Positions 1-5,526 of a DNA stretch of 14,557 nt are shown here, one piece after another. The number at the start of each line of letters is the position of its first letter. Positions within the stretch are counted from its first letter, which is position 1. The translations under genes and the position numbers were made by a program. The stretch comes from Hohaiivirga sp031547465. Lineage in GTDB: Bacteria > Pseudomonadota > Alphaproteobacteria > Rhizobiales > Beijerinckiaceae. The DNA lies in contig JAVBRX010000180.1 of the NCBI GenBank assembly GCA_031547465.1, positions 1 through 14,557 on the forward strand, given 5' to 3'. The notes beneath the pieces were generated by a model. That model was given only the letters and a program-made list of their open reading frames with translations. It was not told the DNA's origin and did not search any database.

Positions 1-1460
1 ATCGGGGACTTGAAACGTTCTTCGTCCTCAAGTCTCCACTCTTTGCCCTCGGCTTTCAGGTTGTCGCGGCGCACGGTGGCAAGCACACTTGCCGCCTGTT
101 CGCCGCCCATCACCGATATGCGCGCGTTCGGCCACGAAAACAGGAACCGCGGCGAATAGGCCCGCCCACACATGCCGTAATTGCCAGCGCCGAAAGAACC
201 ACCGATCAGCAACGTCAGTTTCGGCACGCAAGCATTGGCGACCGCCGACACCAGTTTCGCCCCGTCCTTGGCGATACCTGCAGCCTCATAACGCCGCCCG
301 ACCATGAACCCGGCGATATTCTGCAAGAACAGCAAGGGAATGCGCCGCTGGCAGCACAATTCGATAAAATGCGTTCCCTTCAGCGCCGATTCCGAGAATA
401 GAATGCCGTTATTGGCGATTATACCGACTGGAATACCGTACAGCCATGCAAAGCCCGTCACCAGTGTCGTGCCGTAAAGTGCCTTGAACTCATCGAACTC
501 CGAGGCATCGACCAACCGGGCAATGACATCACGCACATCGTATTGCTGCTTGAGATCGGTCGGAATGATCGCAGCCAGATCGTCGGCGGGATAGAGCGGT
601 TCGCGCGATGGTTTAAGGTCGACATCCGGCATCTTCCGGGTATTCAACCGCGCCGCGATTTCGCGGGCAATGACGAGCGCATGATGGTCATCAAAGGCGT
701 AATGGTCGGCAACTCCGGATTGCCGCGTATGCACCTCGGCCCCGCCAAGATCCTCCGCCGAAACTTCCTCCCCCGTCGCCGCCTTCACCAGCGGCGGGCC
801 ACCAAGGAAGATCGTTCCCTGACGGCGGACGATCACCGTTTCGTCCGACATGGCAGGCACATATGCGCCGCCTGCTGTACACGACCCCATGACAACAGCA
901 ATCTGCGCCACGCCCGCCGCTGACAGGCGTGCCTGATTGTAGAAAATGCGCCCGAAATGCTCCCGATCTGGAAATACCTCCGTTTGATGCGACAAATTCG
1001 CGCCGCCGGAATCGACCAGATAGATGCATGGCAAGTGGTTCTCGGCGGCAATCTCTTGTGCTCGCAGGTGTTTTTTCACTGTTAACGGATAATATATTCC
1101 ACCCTTGACGGTGGAATCGTTGCAGACGATCATAACCTCGCGCCCGCAGACCCGTCCGATCCCGGCGATCAGCCCGGCGGCATGCACGTCACCGTCATAA
1201 AGCCCGTTGGCCGCCAGCGCACAGATTTCCAGGAACGGCGCGCCCGGATCGAGTAGCCCCGCCACCCGCTCGCGCGGCAGAAGCTTTCCCCGTGCCAGAT
1301 GCCGCTCCTGCGCTTTCTGTGGCCCACCTAGCGCCGCCTGTTCACGCTTTGCCTGCAACTCACCAGCCAATGCCGCCCAGACACGCCGGTTGTACATCGC
1401 AGCATCGGATGCCAGATCGGCTTTCGTCTCAAGAACCGGCAATCCCGCCTCCCGCCTCAT
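1..1460 (-). CDS. mccB: 3-methylcrotonyl-CoA carboxylase beta subunit (carboxyltransferase), C-terminus off window
   Basis: Carboxyltransferase subunit of the biotin enzyme that converts 3-methylcrotonyl-CoA to 3-methylglutaconyl-CoA in leucine breakdown; the family works with a biotin-carrying alpha subunit, not visible here. I translated the first ~225 codons and spot-checked the rest: the frame is open to the edge, with about 486 of an expected ~535 residues present. Visible landmarks are NDSTVKGGIYYPLTVKKHLR near residues 114-133, LVDSGGANL at 148-156 and GSCTAGGAYVPAMSDE from 192, the acyl-CoA-binding and oxyanion regions of the crotonase-like fold. The NDxTVKGGxYYPLTVKKHLRAQ stretch favours methylcrotonyl- over propionyl-CoA carboxylase. 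The ATG at 1460 is preceded in frame by a TAA four codons upstream and by GGGAG about 10 nt away. It lies 183 bp downstream of trxA on the same strand. Geranyl-CoA carboxylase is the main alternative. Confidence 0.93.
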   Translation of the reverse strand, partial: MRREAGLPVLETKADLASDAAMYNRRVWAALAGELQAKREQAALGGPQKAQERHLARGKLLPRERVAGLLDPGAPFLEICALAANGLYDGDVHAAGLIAGIGRVCGREVMIVCNDSTVKGGIYYPLTVKKHLRAQEIAAENHLPCIYLVDSGGANLSHQTEVFPDREHFGRIFYNQARLSAAGVAQIAVVMGSCTAGGAYVPAMSDETVIVRRQGTIFLGGPPLVKAATGEEVSAEDLGGAEVHTRQSGVADHYAFDDHHALVIAREIAARLNTRKMPDVDLKPSREPLYPADDLAAIIPTDLKQQYDVRDVIARLVDASEFDEFKALYGTTLVTGFAWLYGIPVGIIANNGILFSESALKGTHFIELCCQRRIPLLFLQNIAGFMVGRRYEAAGIAKDGAKLVSAVANACVPKLTLLIGGSFGAGNYGMCGRAYSPRFLFSWPNARISVMGGEQAASVLATVRRDNLKAEGKEWRLEDEERFKSP

Positions 1461-1590
1461 TCCTGTTTATCTCCCAACAGAAAATGACGGGGGAAAGCGG
1501 GTACTCAAGCCCGGTCCGGATTACTCTTTCGGCCAAGCTTACCGGGTGTCGAAGTGGAACAGAAAACGGATCGGACCAATGGAGACGACT

Positions 1591-1614
1591 GGCCCTGCCC
1601 GCTCCGGCAGAGCC
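1591..1614 (-). terminator. Hairpin downstream of trxA, weak terminator or mRNA stabiliser
   Basis: A 9-bp stem with one G-U pair (GGCTCTGCC / GGCAGGGCC on the minus strand) and a 6-nt loop, starting about 30 nt after the trxA stop. It lacks a T-tract, so intrinsic termination is doubtful; 3'-end protection or partial attenuation before mccB is as likely. Confidence 0.35.
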
Positions 1615-1643
1615 ACCCGTCACCTCTAATCATTCGGAATCTA

Positions 1644-1964
1644 TCAGACCGCTGCCTGCATCCAGCGCACCAGATCGCCCTTCGGCGCAGCGCCCTGCTT
1701 ACGCGCAGAAATCTGCCCGCCCTTGAAGATAAACAAGGCTGGAATCGATGAGATGCCGAGCTTTGCGGCAATCTCCGGGTTCTCATCGACATTGACCTTG
1801 GCAACCTTCACCTTACCAGCGAACTCGGTGGCAATTTCCTCCAGCGCCGGAGCGATCATCTTGCACGGCCCGCACCATGGCGCCCAGAAATCCACCAGCA
1901 CCGGCTCGGCGGATTTCAGCACGTCTTTCTCAAAACTCGAATCGGTTACCGTTACGGTCGTCAT
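1644..1964 (-). CDS. trxA: Thioredoxin 1
   Basis: Cytoplasmic thiol-disulfide reductant of 106 residues, the normal size. The redox motif WCGPC is at residues 30-34, within the usual context VDFWAPWCGPCKMIAP. The cis-proline opposite the active site is Pro75 (SSIPALFIF). The conserved buried Asp25 and the closing GG loop (82-83) are present. Electrons would come from thioredoxin reductase and go to ribonucleotide reductase, peroxiredoxins and methionine sulfoxide reductases. The ATG at 1964 has GGGTGA just upstream. In many Hyphomicrobiales trxA sits beside addA and folC; here neither is next to it: the upstream side is the accessory segment and the downstream neighbour is mccB. Confidence 0.97.
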   Translation of the reverse strand: MTTVTVTDSSFEKDVLKSAEPVLVDFWAPWCGPCKMIAPALEEIATEFAGKVKVAKVNVDENPEIAAKLGISSIPALFIFKGGQISARKQGAAPKGDLVRWMQAAV

Positions 1965-2255
1965 ATTTCACCCATCTTTTTCATGTTTTCAGGCGCTTTT
2001 GCGCCTTGTCATAAGTGCCTGGCTTGTAAGGTAAGGAGCTATGTGGGCAGAATCAAGCTCCCAACAAAATCGCTCCCGATACAAGGTCTTCGCATTAAAA
2101 ATGTAAGATTAAGTACCTAGAATCGAGCGGCTTCAAATGCGCATGGAAATTGGCTTCACCTTGGCATCATGCAGGTCTCTTAACGAAACATGGAAGTTTT
2201 GCTGCTTTGAAACCTGCCATGAAGATAGTGCTTATACATATGGAGGAGATTTCAT
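1965..2255. other. Intergenic boundary between trxA and the integrase
   Basis: A 291-bp divergent gap that must carry the promoters of trxA (minus) and the integrase (plus). I see a perfect 6-bp hairpin with a TTTT loop at 1991-2006 (AGGCGC/GCGCCT) and the strong integrase ribosome-binding site at 2242-2248. I found no copy of the tRNA-Val 3' end here, so no left attachment site is visible. No convincing promoter could be assigned to either gene. Confidence 0.6.
2242..2248 (+). promoter_or_regulatory. Ribosome-binding site fixing the integrase start
   Basis: GGAGGAG placed 7 nt before the ATG at 2256. It is nearly ideal and makes the start, and therefore the unusual N-terminal leader of the integrase, credible. 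Confidence 0.8.
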
Positions 2256-3320
2256 ATGGCCAATTTCATCGTCACTCCACACGGCGAGCGCCTCGCCATC
2301 ATAGCCGCAGATGAATACGAAAAGCTTGTAAAAGCTGCAAAGGGCATCGACATTGACGACAGCAGAGAACTTCAGCGCACCGCATTCAAACCCCAGCGCA
2401 TCGATAAGGTCGAGATTTCACACAATCGTAAACAAGAAGCGGCATCTATCCTCATTGCAGATGTCATAGCCATCTATATACGCGATAAGGCCGTGCTGCA
2501 GGCACGGCCATCCGATGTAGCGGGCCGGGCAAAAAAACTTCTGGAATTCTGGGGAGGACGGACACTTGATCAGGTCTCGGGTTCAACCTGCCGGGAATAT
2601 GTCTTGTGGCGTGGCAAGGCAGCCTCCGCCCGACGTGAACTGGAAGATCTGAGCGCCGCAATCTCCTATCATCGAAGGGAGGGCTTATGTCGTGAGGTTA
2701 TTACAGTCGTTCTGCCAAAAAAGGGAGAGCCTCGATCAAAATGGCTCACCCGATCCGAAGTTGCGAAGCTCCTCTGGATTGCCTGGCGATTTCGCGACGC
2801 AACACCACCTTTTCAAAGAAGCCGGCAGCATGTCGCACGTTTCATCCTGACCGCCCTTTACACGGGCACACGAGCCGGAGCGGTTTGTAGCGCAGCGCTT
2901 CAACCAACGGTTGGCCATGGGTGGATAGATGTAGATCGGGGCGTATTTTACCGCCGTCCCGAGGGTGAGCGCGAAACAACCAAGAGAAAGCCGCCTGTCA
3001 GGCTCTCAGTCCGCCTTCTGGCGCATATGCGCCGATGGAAAGCCAACGGACAAAAATTCGTTGTCGAATTTCACAATAAGCCAGTGCGGGACGTGGATCG
3101 CGCATTCCGCAACTGTGTCCGTGAGGCCAAGCTGGCAAAGGTATCGCCGCACACGCTTCGCCACACCGCCGCCACCTGGCTGATGCAGGCCGGTGTCGAT
3201 ACATGGGAAGCGAGCGGGTTTCTTGGTATGTCGCTCAAGATCCTGGAGCGGGTCTATGGACACCATCACCCGGATTTTCAAAAGGCCGCAGCGGACAAAA
3301 TCGCCCGAAAACTCAGTTAG
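2256..3320 (+). CDS. Site-specific tyrosine recombinase / integrase
   Basis: A 354-residue phage-type integrase that would catalyse insertion or excision of the island. The core-binding (SAM-like) domain spans roughly residues 62-150 and the catalytic domain 160-345. Catalytic residues seen are Arg206 (TGTRAG), His299 and Arg302 (HTLRH) and nucleophile Tyr334 (VYGHHHP). The second box-II histidine is replaced by Met325 (GFLGMS); from memory GM here is normal for this alphaproteobacterial family, so I do not take it as inactivation. Residues 1-40 are not integrase-like: TPHGERLAIIAADEYEKLV resembles the start of Phd/XRE-type antitoxins. The gene is on the opposite strand to trxA and convergent with the acyltransferase. 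A homologous C-terminal tail lies at 4687-4752. Confidence 0.93.
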   Translation: MANFIVTPHGERLAIIAADEYEKLVKAAKGIDIDDSRELQRTAFKPQRIDKVEISHNRKQEAASILIADVIAIYIRDKAVLQARPSDVAGRAKKLLEFWGGRTLDQVSGSTCREYVLWRGKAASARRELEDLSAAISYHRREGLCREVITVVLPKKGEPRSKWLTRSEVAKLLWIAWRFRDATPPFQRSRQHVARFILTALYTGTRAGAVCSAALQPTVGHGWIDVDRGVFYRRPEGERETTKRKPPVRLSVRLLAHMRRWKANGQKFVVEFHNKPVRDVDRAFRNCVREAKLAKVSPHTLRHTAATWLMQAGVDTWEASGFLGMSLKILERVYGHHHPDFQKAAADKIARKLS

Positions 3321-3488
3321 GCAAAATCTCATTAAATCCAAACTATGCTCAATAAAATTAATAGCTATCGTTTCAAGAACCTCTTTCTGTACAAAACAGG
3401 CAACATAAAATTAACAACTTCTAATATAGCGATTTCAAATAATATAATTCTTCTTCAATTTAAAGTTTAATGAAATCTGATCCTAGAC
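3321..3488. other. AT-rich spacer between convergent integrase and acyltransferase
   Basis: 168 bp with about 26% G+C (41 of 160 bases counted), far below everything else in the window. It has no gene and no clear T-tailed hairpin for either convergent gene. The composition suggests imported DNA. Confidence 0.6.
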
Positions 3489-4637
3489 CTATTGTCCGCT
3501 ACGTCGCGCTCCCGGTGCGGCGTCCAGAGGTCGATGAATCTCTTCTTTATGTACGACAGCACTACGGCAGACATCCTGGCCATGTCCCCCAGCATCCATA
3601 TCGGGTTGGCTCAAGCGGGCTTGCAAGGCCCGGGCAAAGTTTATGCTCGGAACCTCGATCAAACGGTAAGACAGCATGGCCAAGCCCAACGTGGCCATCA
3701 TATAGAGAGCGAATACTCCCGGAGAGAAATTCTGGGATATGGCAGTGGCATAAGTAGCCCATTCGAGAAAAAAGGGATGGAACAGATACACCGAATAACT
3801 GATCGTCCCGAGAAAAACGAGCCACCGCGCCTCTAATTTGATGACAGTCGTAAAGACCATCATGAACAGCACTCCAAGCGTCGCTCCCCCAAAATAGGCC
3901 AGCTGCTCGCCTGTGGGATCTGTCCCCGCTTTTCCGGCCAGGATTGCGATCAGTACGAGGGTCGCCAGAAACGCCGACAGCCAGATGAGAGACGGTATCA
4001 GATTTTTTGATTTCCAGCCATTCAGGCTAACATCCCGCCAGATACTGCCAAAAAACATCAAGCCAAGCGAAAGTAAATAGGAAGTCGGAATAAAAAACAT
4101 CCCTGTATTATAGCGCATAACCCAGAGTAGAATTACAAAACCTAGCATAGACAAAGCACATATGAAATTCATATGACGCCAGCGCCGTAGTCCTGTAATG
4201 AACAGAACTGCTGTCGCAATATAAAATGCCATTTCCAGTAATAGCGTCCAGTAAATTCCGAACATATCCGGAACCCGAAAAAGTCCCTGGAACATCGTTG
4301 CATTGACCAGCAGCCTCTTGGGGTCGAAAGGTTGCTGCAAAAACAGCATATGAACCAGAACCGCCAGAAACAACGATACCCAGTAAGCCGGATACAGACG
4401 AAAAAACCGTGAGATAGCGAACCGGGTGACGGCCCTCGGACCATCTTTCAAGCTATATGGAATAACCATTCCGCTAATGACGAAGAACATCGCCACGCCG
4501 AACTGCCCCGGACTGATAGAGATTTTCTGCACATATATAAAGAAAGGCGTTCTCTCAAGAAAATGCCATACAGCAACCGCCAGGGCGGCAATCCCGCGCA
4601 GGGAATCCAGATAGGCCAACCGCGAATTACTATTCAC
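3489..4637 (-). CDS. Membrane O-acyltransferase, acyltransferase 3 family (OafA-like)
   Basis: An integral inner-membrane protein of 382 residues with about ten hydrophobic segments. Family members move acetyl or other acyl groups onto surface polysaccharide, LPS O-antigen or Nod-factor sugars; the substrate here is unknown. Family marks: LDSLRGIAALAV with His25 (VWHF) near the N-terminus, FFVISGMVIP at 51-60, RFFRLYPAYW at 77-86, YWTLLLEMAFY around 129-139, and ISYSVYLFHPF late in the chain. The start is GTG at 4637, preceded by a G-rich run; the LDSLRG motif ten residues in supports it. Sampled parts are 43-45% G+C against ~58% in the core genes. The last ~40 residues form a polar tail encoded by clearly G+C-richer DNA. 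It sits between two integrase 3' ends, which suggests imported surface-modification cargo. Confidence 0.9.
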   Translation of the reverse strand: MNSNSRLAYLDSLRGIAALAVAVWHFLERTPFFIYVQKISISPGQFGVAMFFVISGMVIPYSLKDGPRAVTRFAISRFFRLYPAYWVSLFLAVLVHMLFLQQPFDPKRLLVNATMFQGLFRVPDMFGIYWTLLLEMAFYIATAVLFITGLRRWRHMNFICALSMLGFVILLWVMRYNTGMFFIPTSYLLSLGLMFFGSIWRDVSLNGWKSKNLIPSLIWLSAFLATLVLIAILAGKAGTDPTGEQLAYFGGATLGVLFMMVFTTVIKLEARWLVFLGTISYSVYLFHPFFLEWATYATAISQNFSPGVFALYMMATLGLAMLSYRLIEVPSINFARALQARLSQPDMDAGGHGQDVCRSAVVHKEEIHRPLDAAPGARRSGQ

Positions 4638-4686
4638 CGATCCGCCCCCGGTTTCGTTTTCTGATACAGACTTCAGAATGGGCCGA

Positions 4687-4752
4687 TATGGACATCATCA
4701 CCCCGGCTTCCAGAAGAGCGCGGCGGACAAAATTACCCGCAAGATCGGATGA
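4687..4752 (+). pseudogene. Orphan 3' tail of a second tyrosine integrase
   Basis: Twenty-one codons ending in TGA at 4750-4752 read YGHHHPGFQ... and match the last 21 residues of the integrase ending at 3320 at 16 of 21 positions, including the catalytic tyrosine. Many synonymous differences show that this is a diverged homolog, not a fresh duplicate. Upstream (about 4650-4686) there are only hints of the same gene (GGTTTC, CTTCAGAAT) in a broken frame. The rest of the gene is missing; the acyltransferase starts 50 bp to the left. The tail ends 48 bp from the tRNA-Val 3' end, as expected for an integrase relic of an earlier insertion at this tRNA. Confidence 0.85.
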
Positions 4753-4800
4753 TTTCTGACCCCGTAAAAAACCAAAAATCAGCTAAGCTATTGAAATATA

Positions 4801-4876
4801 TGGTGGGCGGTAACGGACTCGAACCGCTGACATTCTCGGTGTAAACGAGACGCTCTACCAACTGAGCTAACCGCCC
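4801..4876 (-). tRNA. tRNA-Val, anticodon UAC
   Basis: A 76-nt cloverleaf: acceptor GGGCGGT/ACCGCCC with an encoded CCA (TGG at 4801-4803), D-loop TAGCTCAGTTGGTAGAGC, anticodon stem TCTCG/CGAGA around the loop TTTACAC (anticodon TAC), and T-arm GGTTCGAGTCC. Its 3' end borders the accessory segment. It follows hupB on the same strand. Confidence 0.97.
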
Positions 4877-4969
4877 CTGATCGGACAGGATGATCCTTGG
4901 CCCAATCTATCCACGTTCCATCCGGAACTGGACACCTGTCCCTTACATCATACATTCAGGGAAAAGAAT

Positions 4970-4994
4970 AGGCCGGCAACCCGGTTACCGGCCT
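4970..4994 (-). terminator. Hairpin terminator after hupB
   Basis: About 11 bp of stem (AGGCCGG...CCGGCCT with a T-G pair and a short inner stem) and a 3-nt loop, 44 nt past the HU stop. On the minus strand the tail is ATTCTTTTCC, moderately T-rich; on the plus strand it is TTTTT. It probably separates hupB from the tRNA-Val transcript. Confidence 0.65.
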
Positions 4995-5037
4995 TTTTCA
5001 GGCATGAACCTGAGCAAATCGGTTCATTCCAGACTTA

Positions 5038-5316
5038 TCACTTGCCGTTGACGGCATCCTTCAGGCCGGCGCCGGCGCGGAACTTCGGCGTCTTGGAAGC
5101 CGGAGTCTTCACCTTCTCGCCCGTGCGCGGATTGCGCGCTTCGCCAGCGGCGCGGTTCGTCACCACGAAAGTGCCGAAGCCGACGATCTTCACTTCATCG
5201 CCCTTCTTCAGAGCGCCAGTGATCGCCGCAATGGTGGCATCAATAGCTTCACCAGCTTGCGTGCGAGTCAATCCAGCCTTCTCGGCAACGGCGGCAACGA
5301 GTTCGCCCTTATTCAT
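5038..5316 (-). CDS. hupB: DNA-binding protein HU
   Basis: Nucleoid-associated histone-like protein of 92 residues, normal for HU. It binds DNA as a dimer, bending and compacting it. Visible parts are the N-terminal helices (MNKGELVAAVAEKAGLTRTQA), the core GDEVKIVGFGTF at residues 39-50, and the DNA-binding arm with the signature RNPRTGEKVK at 61-70, where the conserved proline intercalates. The start at 5316 is preferred over in-frame upstream codons, because AGGAGG lies 7 nt before it and HU proteins start MNK. It lies downstream of lon, as in many alphaproteobacteria, but a strong terminator separates the two. A hairpin stands in its leader. Confidence 0.97.
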   Translation of the reverse strand: MNKGELVAAVAEKAGLTRTQAGEAIDATIAAITGALKKGDEVKIVGFGTFVVTNRAAGEARNPRTGEKVKTPASKTPKFRAGAGLKDAVNGK

Positions 5317-5361
5317 GTGTAACCCTCCTAATGACGGTGGCATCCAGAAACCATTGCTCAC

Positions 5362-5382
5362 CACCGCTCTGGAAGAGCGGTG
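5362..5382 (-). promoter_or_regulatory. Leader hairpin upstream of hupB
   Basis: A perfect 8-bp stem CACCGCTC/GAGCGGTG with a 5-nt loop, 45-66 nt before the HU start codon. No T-tract follows on the minus strand, so it is not a normal terminator. It could be a 5'-UTR stability or translation element. Confidence 0.4.
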
Positions 5383-5449
5383 TGACGCAATAAAAAACAA
5401 CACGCAAGCCCTAGAATCGTTAGAATGGGCCATTTTTGCGCATTTTCCC

Positions 5450-5480
5450 AAAAAAACGCCCCGGATTTACATCCGGGACG
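5450..5480 (-). terminator. Rho-independent terminator of lon
   Basis: A 10-bp stem (CGTCCCGGAT/ATCCGGGGCG, one G-T pair) with loop GTAA, followed by seven Ts on the minus strand, about 46 nt after the lon stop. This is the clearest intrinsic terminator in the window. Confidence 0.92.
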
Positions 5481-5526
5481 TAAAAGGATGGGGATTTTAG
5501 CCCGATACGCTTAGGTTCTAGTGCTC

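Larger units (their letters stand above)
2011..4800. mobile_element. Putative small integrative island at the tRNA-Val 3' end
   Basis: The segment between trxA and tRNA-Val contains a complete tyrosine integrase, an AT-rich spacer (~26% G+C), a low-G+C acyltransferase and the tail of a second integrase. The tRNA-Val gene points into it with its 3' end, the usual attachment site for tyrosine integrases. The right limit (4800) is set by the tRNA. The left limit is only a guess, because no direct repeat of the tRNA end was found. It is too small for a complete prophage or ICE and lacks replication or transfer genes, so it is more likely a remnant or a satellite-like cassette. Confidence 0.5.

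Noticed and set aside
1978..2034. Short minus-strand frame reading ...GTYDKAQKRLKT before trxA, a possible remnant of a gene disrupted by the island
   Set aside because: It is only about 24 codons after an in-frame stop, resembles no AddA or FolC end that I know, and is partly formed by a hairpin sequence.
2207..2237. TTGAAA ... TTATAC as integrase promoter
   Set aside because: The spacer is 19 nt and the start site would fall inside the ribosome-binding site at 2242-2248, so it cannot work as drawn.
1965..2255. Left attachment site (repeat of the tRNA-Val 3' end)
   Set aside because: I searched by eye for GGTAACGGACTCGAA and shorter cores and found nothing; the left boundary remains undefined.
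4930..4941. Palindrome GGACACCTGTCC between hupB and tRNA-Val
   Set aside because: Five-bp arms are expected by chance at this length and there is no promoter context to give it meaning.
5317..5451. 45-residue N-terminal extension of HU
   Set aside because: It runs through the leader hairpin and the AGGAGG site that serves the MNK start at 5316; HU proteins are ~90 residues.
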